A DNA stretch of 64,000 bases from Amycolatopsis acidiphila (GTDB taxonomy: Bacteria; Actinomycetota; Actinomycetes; Mycobacteriales; Pseudonocardiaceae), in assembly GCF_021391495.1 (NCBI RefSeq), contig NZ_CP090063.1, forward strand, positions 3,906,001-3,970,000, written 5' to 3'. Within the stretch, counting starts at the first letter, position 1, and each line of letters begins with the position of its first letter. Below are positions 1 through 7,813 of this stretch, in pieces. Under the pieces are notes generated by a model. It was given only the letters and a program-made list of their open reading frames with translations, was not told where the DNA came from and did no database searches. The translations under genes were made by a program, and so were the position numbers.

Positions 1-1155
1 GGTACCACGCAGCACGTTCGCCGCCGACGGGGCGGGCGGGGTGCTGCCCAGCGGCCCGGGCACCTCCTGGCGGGCGACCTTCTCCGCCTCGCGCACCGCC
101 TCGGCGATCCGCGGGTCGGTGGAGGTGTCGAACCAGCTGGCCACATCGTCGTCGTCGAAGGTCGGGGGCGTGACGTCCTCGTCGGCGGCCGGCTCGTAGC
201 GGAACACGCCGTCGTCGCCGGACTTGCCGAACGCGCGGGCGAAGCCCTCCAGCGCCTTGCCGTAGTCGCTGGGCACCAGCCACACCTTGTTCGCGTCGCC
301 CTGTGCCATCTGCGGCAGGGTCTGCAGGTACTGGTAGGCCAGCACCTCCGGCGTCGGGCGCCCGGCCTTCACCGCGGCGAACACCTTCTCGATCGCCTTC
401 GCCTGGCCCTGCGCCTGCAGGTAGCGGGCGGCCCGCTCACCCTGCGCGCGCAGGATGCGCGACTGCCGGTCGGCCTCCGCGGCCATGATCGTCGCCTGCT
501 TCTGGCCCTCCGCCGCGAGGATCTGCGACTGCTTCTGCCCCTCCGCGGTCTTGATCGAGGCCTCCCGCTGGCCCTCGGCGTTGAGGATCATCGCGCGCTT
601 CTCCCGGTCCGCGCGCATCTGCTTCTCCATCGAGTCCTGGATGGACGGCGGCGGGTCGATCGCCTTGAGCTCGACGCGGGCGACCCGGATGCCCCACCGG
701 CCGGTCGCCTCGTCCAGCACCCCGCGCAGCTGGCTGTTGATCTGGTCGCGCGAGGTCAGCGCCTGCTCCAGGGTCATGCCACCGACCACGTTCCGCAGCG
801 TGGTGGTGGTCAGCTGCTCCACACCGACGATGTAGTTCGAGATCTCGTAGACCGCGGCGCGTGAGTCGGTCACCTGGAAGTAGACGACGGTGTCGATCGA
901 CACGGTCAGGTTGTCCTCGGTGATCACCGGCTGCGGCGGGAACGACACGACCTGCTCGCGCAGGTCGATCCGGGCGCGCACCTTGTCCAGGAACGGCACC
1001 AGGAAGTTCAGTCCCGGCGAGGCGACGGTGCGGAAGCGGCCCAGCCGTTCGATGACGGCGGACTGGGCCTGCGGGACCACCATGATCGCCTTCGCGATCG
1101 TGACGATCACGAACAGGGCGATGACCGCGACAACTATGATCGCTGCGGTTCCCAA
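1..1155 (-). CDS. SPFH/band-7 membrane protein, partial at the window edge
   Basis: Membrane-anchored SPFH (stomatin/prohibitin/flotillin) protein; the family forms oligomeric scaffolds in the plasma membrane. 385 residues are visible with no stop before the edge, so the C-terminus is missing. The start is TTG at 1155 behind a GGGAG ribosome site. It is preferred to the ATG at 1083 because only the TTG start includes the anchoring hydrophobic helix (about residues 2-22). The SPFH domain follows (about 28-190, PQAQSAVIERLGRF), then an Ala/Glu-rich helical stretch with three AEGQ repeats near residues 193, 204 and 215, the usual coiled coil. It starts 28 bases after the NfeD gene, the conserved NfeD-SPFH pairing. 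Confidence 0.93.
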   Translation of the reverse strand, partial: MGTAAIIVVAVIALFVIVTIAKAIMVVPQAQSAVIERLGRFRTVASPGLNFLVPFLDKVRARIDLREQVVSFPPQPVITEDNLTVSIDTVVYFQVTDSRAAVYEISNYIVGVEQLTTTTLRNVVGGMTLEQALTSRDQINSQLRGVLDEATGRWGIRVARVELKAIDPPPSIQDSMEKQMRADREKRAMILNAEGQREASIKTAEGQKQSQILAAEGQKQATIMAAEADRQSRILRAQGERAARYLQAQGQAKAIEKVFAAVKAGRPTPEVLAYQYLQTLPQMAQGDANKVWLVPSDYGKALEGFARAFGKSGDDGVFRYEPAADEDVTPPTFDDDDVASWFDTSTDPRIAEAVREAEKVARQEVPGPLGSTPPAPSAANVLRGT

Positions 1156-1183
1156 GATCTCTCCCGTTGTGCAGTTGGTCGGT

Positions 1184-1615
1184 TCATGACTCCGGGACGA
1201 CCACGGCCGTGGCGCCCGCTATCTGTACCACGGTCACCTTGGTGCCGGGCTCGATCCGCTGACCTTCGGCCACGCTGCGGGCCGACCAGAGGTCGCCGCC
1301 CAGCTTCACCTGGCCGCCGTCGCCGTTGACCGCCGACACGACCACGCCGTGCGTGCCGATCAGCGCCTCCGGGCCCATCCTGATCTCGGGCCCGTGCAGG
1401 AAGCGGCGCTTGAGCGCGGGGCGGGCCAGCCACAGCAACGCCGTCGAGGCGACGGCGAACACGATCACGTCGATGACCGGGTTCCCGGTGAACGCGGCCG
1501 ATGCGGCGCCGACCAGGGCGCCGCCGCCGAGCATCAGGAGCACGAGGTCGCCGGAGACGACCTCGGCAGCCATCAGCACGATGCCTGCGATCAGCCAGAT
1601 CAGGGCCGGGGTCAT
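1184..1615 (-). CDS. NfeD family membrane protein
   Basis: 143-residue short NfeD. Two or three hydrophobic helices in the first 65 residues (LIWLIAGIVLMAAEVV, then segments around 27-43 and 48-65) are followed by a C-terminal beta-rich OB-fold domain (about 80-143, IGTHGVVVSAVNGDGGQVKL). NfeD proteins work with the SPFH protein encoded next door and are thought to organise membrane microdomains or protein quality control. Length suits the truncated NfeD class that lacks a serine protease domain. It is the upstream gene of the two-gene SPFH operon. Role in this organism is inferred from family and neighbour only. Confidence 0.9.
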   Translation of the reverse strand: MTPALIWLIAGIVLMAAEVVSGDLVLLMLGGGALVGAASAAFTGNPVIDVIVFAVASTALLWLARPALKRRFLHGPEIRMGPEALIGTHGVVVSAVNGDGGQVKLGGDLWSARSVAEGQRIEPGTKVTVVQIAGATAVVVPES

Positions 1616-1678
1616 GGCCTCATCGTGGCAGAAAGTGACCGGTCACAGCCAGCGAACACGCGAAAACACCGGGCCCGA

Positions 1679-2515
1679 TCAGCCTTCCGGCGTCGTCACG
1701 AAGTCGATCAGCCGCTCCACCGCGCCGATGAGCGGGGTCTCCAGCTCGCGGAAGCTGGACACCGCGCCGAGCACCCGCTGCCAGCCCTCGTACGGCTCGC
1801 CCCAGCCGAGCGCGGCGCAGATGCCCTCCTTCCAGGGGGTGCCGCGGGGCACGGTGGGCCAGGCGCGGATGCCGACGGCGGCGGGTTTGACGGCCTGCCA
1901 GATGTCGATGTACGGGTGGCCGGTCACCAGGACGTGCTCGTCGCGGATCGCGTCGACGAGGCGGGACTCCTTACTCCCCGCGACCAGATGGTCGACCAGG
2001 ACGCCGAGGCGCCGGTCGGGCCCGGTGCCGAACTCGTCGATGCGCTGCGCGAGCACGTCGACGCCGTCCAGCGGCTCGACCACCACGCCCTCGACCCGCA
2101 GGTCGTGTCCCCACACGCGTTCGACGAGCTCGGCGTCGTGCTTGCCCTCGACCCAGATCCGCGAGTCGCGGGCGGTGCGTGCCCGCAGGCCCTGCACCTT
2201 GACCGAGCCCGACGCCGAGATGGTGCGGGCCGGCTTCGCGGCGGGCGTGGGCGGCACGAGGGTGACCGGCTTGCCCTCGAGCAGGAAGCCGGCCGGGCTG
2301 AGCGGGAACACCCGGTGCCTGCCGTGGCGGTCCTCGAGCACGACGAGCTCGCGCTCCAGGCGGACCACGGCGCCGCAGAAGCCGCTGCCCGGCTCTTCGA
2401 CCACGAGCCCGGGCTCCGCGTCGATCTCGGGGATCTTCCGCTTGCGCGGCGCGGCGAAGACGTCGTCATACGAGTGGGATCGCACGATCGGGGACGGTAG
2501 CGCCGGACTCCTCAC
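1679..2515 (-). CDS. DUF3097 family protein
   Basis: 278-residue protein resembling the actinobacterial DUF3097 family, whose function is unknown. Recognisable family stretches are YDDVFAAPRKRKIPEIDA at the N-terminus, LEDRHGRHRVFPLSPAGFLL near residue 60 and a C-terminal half with VTGHPYIDIWQAVKP. No signal peptide or membrane helix is visible, so it is probably cytoplasmic. The GTG start at 2515 overlaps the TGA of the upstream MFS gene (GTGA), suggesting translational coupling. A GTG further in, before RSHSYDDVFA, is an alternative start. No function is proposed. Confidence 0.8.
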   Translation of the reverse strand: MRSPALPSPIVRSHSYDDVFAAPRKRKIPEIDAEPGLVVEEPGSGFCGAVVRLERELVVLEDRHGRHRVFPLSPAGFLLEGKPVTLVPPTPAAKPARTISASGSVKVQGLRARTARDSRIWVEGKHDAELVERVWGHDLRVEGVVVEPLDGVDVLAQRIDEFGTGPDRRLGVLVDHLVAGSKESRLVDAIRDEHVLVTGHPYIDIWQAVKPAAVGIRAWPTVPRGTPWKEGICAALGWGEPYEGWQRVLGAVSSFRELETPLIGAVERLIDFVTTPEG

Positions 2516-3890
2516 CGCGTCGCGGCGCCACGCCGGGGCGTGAAGACGAACCCGGCGAGCACCGTGGCGGCGGCGACCAGGGCGGCGGCGGCGAGGAAAG
2601 CGAGCCGGTAACCGGAAGTAAGCGCTTCCCCGGAGGGGGTCGGCATCCCGCCGGTCCGCGTGGCGGCGAGCACGGCGAGGGCGGACAGCCCGAGTGCGCC
2701 CGCGACCTGCTGGGTCGTGTTGAACAGCCCCGACGCCAGCCCGGTCTCCGCCGGCGCCGCGTCGCTCATGCCCAGCGCCATCAACGCGGGCATGGCGAGC
2801 CCGAAGCCGACGCCCAGCACCAGGGTCGCGGGCAGCACGTCGGCCAGATAACCGCCGTCGGCCGGGATCCGGGCCAGCAGCACGAGGCCCCCGGTCATCA
2901 GCGTGAGGCCGGTGAGCAGGACGGCCCGCTCGCCGAAGGCCTGGGTGACCCGCGCCGACACGAGGAGCGACACCACGGCGATCGCGACGGCGACCGGCAG
3001 CATCGCCAGTCCCGTTCGCTCGGCCGAGAGGCCCAGTACCAGCCGCAGGTACAGCACGACCAGGAACTGGAAGCCGAACGCCGCCGCGACCAGCAGCGCC
3101 TGCACGCCGTTGGCGCCCGCCAGGGTGCGCGAGGTGAACAGCCGCAACGGCAGCAGGGGCTTCGCCGCCTTGGCCTGGCGCAGCAGGAACGCGATCAGCA
3201 GCAGCACCGCCGGCACGCCCGCCCGCAGATCCAGCTCGACGATCGCGTAGACGCCCAGCATCAGGGCCGCGGTGACGAGCATCGCGCCGAGCACGTCCGC
3301 GCCCGCCCGCAGGCCCGGCCCGGTGTCGGCGTCGAGGACGCGCAGCGCGCCGTCGCGGTCACGAGCCCGATGGGCAGGTTGATCAGGAAGATCCAGTGCC
3401 AGCTGACGGTCTCGGTGAGCACCCCGCCCGCCACGCTGCCGATCGAGCCCCCGGCGGCCTGCACGAAGCTGAACGCGCCGATCGCTTTCGCCCGCTCCCG
3501 GGTGGCCGGGAACAGGCCGACGATCATGCTGAGCACGACCGCGGACGAGGCCGCGCCGCCGATGCCCTGCGCGAACCGCGCGGCGATGAGGACCCCGCTG
3601 TTCCAGGCCAGCCCGCACAGCAACGAGGAGACGGTGAACACGACCAGGCCGGTGAGGAACACGCGGCGCCGGCCGACGAGGTCGCCGAGCCGTCCGCTGA
3701 GCAGCAGCAGACCGCCGAAGGCGATCAGGTAGGCGTTGACGACCCAGGCGAGCCCGGCCTGGCTGAAGCCGAGGTCGTCGCGGATGGACGGGAGCGCGAC
3801 GTTCACGATCGTCTGGTCGAGCACGATCATCAGCGTCTGCGCGCACAGCACGGCGAGCGCGAGCCGGCGCCGCCGTTCGGTGGTGGGCAT
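2512..3890 (-). pseudogene. MFS drug exporter (DHA2 type), one-base frameshift
   Basis: Multidrug-type major facilitator split across two frames. The N-terminal part (3890 to about 3350) carries MIVLDQTIVNVALPSIRDDL, the GRLGDLVGRRRVF loop and the antiporter region near GSIGSVAGGVL. After FLINLPIGLVTATA the frame breaks, and the rest (ALRVLDADTG..., about 280 residues with further membrane helices) continues in the frame one base back. One missing base near 3340-3365 explains this; restored, the protein would be about 460 residues. A GGAGG site lies about 16 bases before the ATG at 3890. Divergent from an HxlR regulator, which probably controls it. Either a recent pseudogene or a sequencing error; the rest looks intact. 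Confidence 0.85.
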
Positions 3891-3979
3891 TGTCCGGAGC
3901 ACCTGACCTCCAAGAGGGCACGATTTGTAACAGTGGCCATCTTGTGTGTCTGTGAGATGCTGGGGAAGAAGGCAGTTTC

Positions 3980-3996
3980 GTGTGCCACTGGCACAC
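3980..3996. promoter_or_regulatory. Candidate HxlR operator (inverted repeat)
   Basis: Perfect 7-base inverted repeat GTGTGCC-ACT-GGCACAC, 32 bases before the HxlR start and 89 bases before the divergent MFS start. HxlR proteins bind such dyads as dimers. It is the clearest dyad seen in this 138-base divergent intergenic region. Binding is inferred. Confidence 0.5.
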
Positions 3997-4028
3997 CGGG
4001 GTAACCGTCCAGGTCGGGAGGCCGGGTC

Positions 4029-4403
4029 ATGACAGAGACCACCGCCGGGATGGCCACTCAGCTCGCCGAGGCCTGCCCGATCGTCGAGGTGCTCGACCAC
4101 GTCGCGGGCAAGTGGAGCATCGGCATCATCGTCGCCGCGGCGAACGGCCCGGTGCGCTTCACCGAGCTGGAACGCACCGTAGAGGGCATCAGCCGCCGGA
4201 TGCTGACGCTCAACCTGCGCAAGCTCGAACGCGACGGGCTGCTCGTGCGCACCGTCTACCCCACCGTGCCGCCGAAGGTCGAGTACACGCTCACCGACAT
4301 GGCGCGCGAGCTGTACGCGTCGCTGTCCGGGTTGCTGGGCTGGGCGGAACGGCACCGCGGCGAGATCGCGTGCGCCCGCGCCGTCTACGACGCGGCCTCC
4401 TAA
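4029..4403 (+). CDS. HxlR family transcriptional regulator
   Basis: 124-residue winged-helix regulator of the HxlR class. The family pattern CPIVEVLDHVAGKWSIGII sits at residues 16-34, with a Cys at 16 in the position used for thiol or aldehyde sensing in some members. The recognition helix and wing follow (FTELERTVEGISRRMLTLNL, then VEYTLTDMARELYASL). HxlR proteins usually sense reactive small molecules and control an adjacent divergent gene, here the MFS exporter; a perfect dyad lies between them. The stop overlaps the 3' end of the convergent amaP-like gene by four bases. Confidence 0.92.
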   Translation: MTETTAGMATQLAEACPIVEVLDHVAGKWSIGIIVAAANGPVRFTELERTVEGISRRMLTLNLRKLERDGLLVRTVYPTVPPKVEYTLTDMARELYASLSGLLGWAERHRGEIACARAVYDAAS

Positions 4404-4972
4404 CGGACGCGGGTGCCCGGCTGGTCGGCGAAGCGGAACTCCACCACGGTCGGCAGCTCGGCCAGGTCGAGCGCCTGCCGGAGGCGGGCGACGGCGTCCT
4501 CGGCGATCCGCTGCCGCAGCTGGGCGAGGTCCGCCTCGGCGCCCGCGGTCACGGTGACCAGCAGGGTCGGGTCGTCCTGGGTGCCCGACAGCGTCGCGTC
4601 GGCGGTCTCCACACCCGGGTAGCGCCCGACGTCCTCGGCGAACGGGCCGGTGGCCACGCTCGCGTCGAGGCGCGTCCCGCCGTCCTGGGTCACGCTTTCC
4701 CACCGCCACGTCGTGGTCTTCGGGCGGCGCAGCGCCTGTGCGCCCAGCCAGCGCAGGCACAACAGGCCGAGCACGATGACCGCCACCACGACCAGGTACA
4801 GCACCCATGTCGGCGGCAGCGCGGCGCCGGGCACCAGCGGCCGGTCCCGGTCCACCAGGCGCAGCCAGCCGTAGGACGTGGTGATCGCGAAGGCGCCGGC
4901 GGCCAGCAGCACCAGCCCGAAGACGGCGAGCAGCGACCGGTTGAGCCGCGCGGGGCGGTTGAGGCTCGCCAT
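4400..4972 (-). CDS. amaP: AmaP-like alkaline shock response membrane anchor protein
   Basis: 190-residue membrane protein with two helices (about 13-32, SLLAVFGLVLLAAGAFAITT, and about 56-75, VLYLVVVAVIVLGLLCLRWL) and a soluble C-terminal domain (about 85-190). This matches AmaP-type proteins, which tether Asp23 to the membrane in Gram-positive bacteria. It is the last gene of the nine-gene envelope operon; its ATG overlaps the previous stop by one base (TGATG). The symbol is by architecture and context, not strong residue identity. Confidence 0.72.
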   Translation of the reverse strand: MASLNRPARLNRSLLAVFGLVLLAAGAFAITTSYGWLRLVDRDRPLVPGAALPPTWVLYLVVVAVIVLGLLCLRWLGAQALRRPKTTTWRWESVTQDGGTRLDASVATGPFAEDVGRYPGVETADATLSGTQDDPTLLVTVTAGAEADLAQLRQRIAEDAVARLRQALDLAELPTVVEFRFADQPGTRVR

Positions 4973-5499
4973 CAGGACGTCCCGCCGATGTGGACCCGCA
5001 CGTGCGGGCGGGTCGCCGGGTCGATGCGGCCGAGCTGGTCCTCCAGCGCCGCGCGCACCTGCTCCCCCAGGTCCTCGGGGGCGAGCCGGCCGGCGTCCAC
5101 CCTGGCGGTGACCGTCTTGCGGCGCAGCTTGAGCTTCACCGCGGCCACGCCCTCGACGGACTCGGCGGCCGAGCGCAACACCGCGGCCATGCCGCGGGTA
5201 CCGGCGCCGGAGATCAGTGGCGCGCCCGTCTCCCGCAGTGGCAGCACGAGCGGGCGCCCCGGCAGCACCGCGGGCAGCAGCAGTGCCAGGCCCAGCGCGG
5301 CGAGCACGGCGCCGCCGATCACGACGGGCAGCTCGCTCCAGTTCGTGTCGTGTGCCGCGTTCGCGGCGCGGGTGTAGTCGAGCACCGGCGTCTTGTGCAG
5401 CAACAGCTGGATCGCGCTGGTCGCGACCAGCGCGCAGGCGGCGAGCCCGACGAGTGCGACGACGGTTGCGGCGAGACTGCGCCGGGAGCGGCGGATCAT
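4972..5499 (-). CDS. DUF6286-type membrane protein of the Asp23 operon
   Basis: 175 residues with two hydrophobic helices (about 9-32 and 58-82) and a cytoplasmic C-terminal region (about 90-175, VEGVAAVKLKLRRKTVTARV) that resembles an Asp23-like alpha/beta fold. Such DUF6286 proteins accompany Asp23 and AmaP in actinobacterial operons. The ATG overlaps the upstream Asp23 stop (ATGA) and its own stop overlaps the AmaP start, so it is tightly coupled. It probably binds Asp23 oligomers at the membrane; this is inferred from context. Confidence 0.72.
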   Translation of the reverse strand: MIRRSRRSLAATVVALVGLAACALVATSAIQLLLHKTPVLDYTRAANAAHDTNWSELPVVIGGAVLAALGLALLLPAVLPGRPLVLPLRETGAPLISGAGTRGMAAVLRSAAESVEGVAAVKLKLRRKTVTARVDAGRLAPEDLGEQVRAALEDQLGRIDPATRPHVRVHIGGTS

Positions 5500-5864
5500 C
5501 GCACCCTCCCCGCGCCCGAGCGGTCGCCGCGCAAGGCCGTGACGGTGATGTCGACGCGGTCCACGGCGAGCCCGGTCAGCTCGCCGACCTCACGGGTCAG
5601 CTGCTGGCGGGCGGCTTCGGTGGTCCGGGCGACCGACGCCGGGTAGGACACCGACAGCTCCACATCCAGGCTCACGTGCTCCCCACGGACCGTGGCGTCG
5701 ACGTTCGGGGCCTCGCCGCCGCCGAAGGTGACTCCGAGAAGCCGGCGGGACGAACCGCCGACCCCGCCCATCTCGGTGACCAGCTGCCCCGCGATCCGCT
5801 CGACGGCCCGCTCGGCGACGGTGGTGGTGCCCCGCGCGGCGGCCGGGATCTCGGCGACGGTCAT
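5496..5864 (-). CDS. Asp23/Gls24 family envelope stress protein
   Basis: 122-residue small Asp23/Gls24 protein. The N-terminal helix carries the family signature TTVAERAVERIAGQLVTEM, followed by the strand-rich body (VSLDVELSVSYPASVARTT) and the terminal GLAVDRVDITVTAL strand. Family members form a membrane-associated layer linked to cell-envelope stress tolerance. ATGA overlaps join it to the DUF2273 gene before and the DUF6286 gene after. It is one of several Asp23-type domains in this operon, suggesting a hetero-oligomer. Confidence 0.85.
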   Translation of the reverse strand: MTVAEIPAAARGTTTVAERAVERIAGQLVTEMGGVGGSSRRLLGVTFGGGEAPNVDATVRGEHVSLDVELSVSYPASVARTTEAARQQLTREVGELTGLAVDRVDITVTALRGDRSGAGRVR

Positions 5865-6043
5865 CGCCGGTCCCGCCCGGTGAGCTGCGACAGGTCGAGC
5901 TTGCCCTCGAGCACGCGCCCGGCGAGCAGGCCCAGCCCGGCGAGGACCGCGACGACCAGGAAGGCCCCGAACCCGCCGAACGCGGCGGCCAGGCCCAGCA
6001 CGAGCCCGGTCAGCAGGCCCAGCACGGTGGGTGTCATGGTCAC
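5861..6043 (-). CDS. Small DUF2273-like membrane protein
   Basis: 60-residue protein made almost entirely of two hydrophobic helices (LGLLTGLVLGLAAAFGGFGA and FLVVAVLAGLGLLAGRVL) with a short charged tail (LDLSQLTGRDRR). Small integral membrane proteins of the DUF2273 type occur between Asp23 genes in Gram-positive operons and are thought to help hold Asp23 at the membrane. It overlaps both neighbours by ATGA, which supports its being a real gene despite its size. Confidence 0.75.
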   Translation of the reverse strand: MTMTPTVLGLLTGLVLGLAAAFGGFGAFLVVAVLAGLGLLAGRVLEGKLDLSQLTGRDRR

Positions 6044-6510
6044 TCCACCCGCCCGGTCGCGGGGACGGCTTCCTCGTCGTCGCCGGGCAGGTGCACGTCG
6101 TTGACGGCGATGTTGACCTCGACGACCTCCAGCCCGGTCATCTGCTCGATCGCGGTGATGGTGTTGACCCGCACGGAGCGGGCGACATCGGCGATCGCGA
6201 CCCCGTACTCGACGACGATCTGCAGGTCCACCGCGGCCTGCTTCTCCCCCACCTCGACCGACACACCTTGGCCGGCGCTGGCGTTCGCGCCGGGGATGCG
6301 GTCGCGGATGGCGCCGAACGCACGGGTCATGCCGCCGCCCAGGTCGTACACGCCGTGGATCTCCCTGGCCGCAAGGCCCGCGATCTTCTGCACGACGGTG
6401 CTCGCGATGGTGGTGGTGCCGTGGCTGGTGACCAGCGGGGTACTGGTCTCCGACCGGCCCACCGCTCCGGCGCCGCTCGTGGTGTTCTTGCCTTCGGTGT
6501 TGGTGGTCAT
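6040..6510 (-). CDS. Asp23/Gls24 family envelope stress protein
   Basis: 156-residue Asp23/Gls24 protein, the most canonical in the operon: GTTTIASTVVQKIAGLAARE, then GVYDLGGG, AAVDLQIVVEYGVAIADVAR and GLEVVEVNIAVNDVHLP. The first 25 residues are Ser/Thr/Gly-rich and probably disordered. A clear AAGGAGAG ribosome site precedes the ATG. A 61-base gap separates it from the gene before, the largest gap in the operon, so an internal promoter is possible here. It likely forms the main Asp23 oligomer with the smaller paralogue encoded just downstream. Confidence 0.9.
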   Translation of the reverse strand: MTTNTEGKNTTSGAGAVGRSETSTPLVTSHGTTTIASTVVQKIAGLAAREIHGVYDLGGGMTRAFGAIRDRIPGANASAGQGVSVEVGEKQAAVDLQIVVEYGVAIADVARSVRVNTITAIEQMTGLEVVEVNIAVNDVHLPGDDEEAVPATGRVE

Positions 6511-6571
6511 CTCGGCTCTCCTTGTCCTTCTCTCCTCTTACACAGGAAAAGACCCCGCACCGGCGCGAACG

Positions 6572-6892
6572 TCACGGTCCGATCCGGGGAATCTCCCGGG
6601 CTTCGAAAGCCTCAGCGTCCACATCGGTCACCACGAGACGCACACGGGCGTTCTGGAACGGCGTGCCGACGAGGGTCTTGGCGACGAGCTCGCCTGCCGC
6701 GGCCAGCAGCGGCGGCAACGGCAGCGCGGTCGCGACGAGCCGGATCTGCACCAGCTCCTCGTCGGCGTCGACGGCCAGCGCGTCCAGGCCCCAGCCCGGA
6801 GTGGACCGGACCATCGGCGTCGCGGGCCGCAGGCCATCCACAGTGGACAGGGCGGCCAGCAGGCGGGCGACCAGCTCGGTGCGGGCGGTCAC
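6572..6892 (-). CDS. Small Asp23-operon protein, function unknown
   Basis: 106-residue protein starting with GTG at 6892, which overlaps the previous stop (GTGA). It has no membrane helix. The pattern of an N-terminal helix (TELVARLLAALSTVDGLRP), beta strands (VQIRLVATALPLPPLLAAAG) and a final NARVRLVVTDVDAE strand resembles a minimal Asp23-type fold, but I cannot assign it firmly. Position inside the operon implies a structural or accessory role in the same complex. Confidence 0.6.
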   Translation of the reverse strand: MTARTELVARLLAALSTVDGLRPATPMVRSTPGWGLDALAVDADEELVQIRLVATALPLPPLLAAAGELVAKTLVGTPFQNARVRLVVTDVDAEAFEAREIPRIGP

Positions 6893-7272
6893 CGGGTCGC
6901 CACCGGTTCGATGTCGAGCACGGTGACGGACACCTCGTCGACGGCGAGTCCGGTGTCGCGGGTGACAGCGCGGTACACCGCGTGTTGCACCGCGCGGGCG
7001 ACCGCCGCGGCCTGGGCGTCGCCGGAGGTCGCGATCGACAGCCGGACGCGGACCGCGTCGCCCCCGAGCTCCACGAGCACCCCTTCCGCCGGTGCGGGCG
7101 TGATCCCCTTGACCTGCTGCCATTTCGCGCGCCCCCATGCGCGCACGAGACCGCCCACCCCGGCTTCGAGCCTGGCCACGCCGGGAGTGCGGCGGGCGGC
7201 GTCGGCGGCGACAGCGGCCACCACCGGCTCCTCGACCACCCACTCGATGCCCATCGTCACCGCCTCACTCAT
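6889..7272 (-). CDS. Asp23/Gls24-like protein
   Basis: 127-residue protein beginning at ATG 7272, eight bases inside the previous gene (ATGAGTGA); an ATG at 7254 is an alternative start. It shows the Asp23 layout: N-terminal helix (EEPVVAAVAADAARRTPGVA), a central strand segment (VRVRLSIATSGDAQAAAVAR) and the closing GLAVDEVSVTVLDIEP strand typical of the family. The basic stretch GRAKWQQVKG is unusual. It lies directly downstream of the zinc anti-sigma/Asp23 fusion, and the two Asp23-like domains may interact. Confidence 0.75.
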   Translation of the reverse strand: MSEAVTMGIEWVVEEPVVAAVAADAARRTPGVARLEAGVGGLVRAWGRAKWQQVKGITPAPAEGVLVELGGDAVRVRLSIATSGDAQAAAVARAVQHAVYRAVTRDTGLAVDEVSVTVLDIEPVATR

Positions 7273-7813
7273 AGAGATCCACCACCACGACGTCGAGCCG
7301 CGCCAGACGCAGCCCCACGCTCGCCGCGCAGGCGGCACGAAGGCGTTCGTGCAGCGACGCCAACAGCTCCGCCATGTCGTCGCGGTAGGCCACCGCGACC
7401 GTCAGCTCCGCGGACAGCAGGGTCTCGCCGTCGGCGTCGCGGTCGAGCACCCGGACCTTGCACCGCCGCGCGCGGACCCCGTCGATCTCGTCGGCGGCGA
7501 AGCGCAGCACGACCGCGACGGCCTGTTCGCTCACCTCCAGCCCGCCGGGCTCGTCCGCCCGCACCGGCAGCATCTCCCCGTGCCGGCGGACCTCGGCACG
7601 CACGGCGCTCATGATCCGGTCGGTCAGGTCCCGCCGGGGTTCGATCCGCTCGCCGGCCAGCTCGGCGGTCGCTTCGCGCAGCGCGCGCAGGCTTTCGCGG
7701 GCCGTCGAGCAGTGCGGGCAGCTCAGCTCGTGCTCGTCCGGCGCGTCGAGGTGGTCCCACACCCGGTCCAGGGACCGCCCGCACGGCAGGTCGTAGCGGG
7801 TCTCTACCGCCAT
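7265..7813 (-). CDS. Zinc anti-sigma domain fused to an Asp23-like domain
   Basis: 182-residue two-part protein. The N-terminus has the zinc anti-sigma (ZAS) pattern His28-x3-Cys32-x2-Cys35 (HELSCPHC) with a Cys at 11 upstream, as in anti-sigma factors of ECF sigma factors. The C-terminal part (about 85-182: VSEQAVAVVLRFAADEIDGV, LSAELTVAVAYRDDM, LRLARLDVVVVDLYE) resembles an Asp23/Gls24 domain. There is no membrane helix, so it would be a soluble anti-sigma factor. The start at 7813 lies inside the 3' end of the sigma gene, the usual sigma/anti-sigma arrangement. The fusion suggests that the Asp23 layer itself controls the sigma factor. Confidence 0.72.
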   Translation of the reverse strand: MAVETRYDLPCGRSLDRVWDHLDAPDEHELSCPHCSTARESLRALREATAELAGERIEPRRDLTDRIMSAVRAEVRRHGEMLPVRADEPGGLEVSEQAVAVVLRFAADEIDGVRARRCKVRVLDRDADGETLLSAELTVAVAYRDDMAELLASLHERLRAACAASVGLRLARLDVVVVDLYE

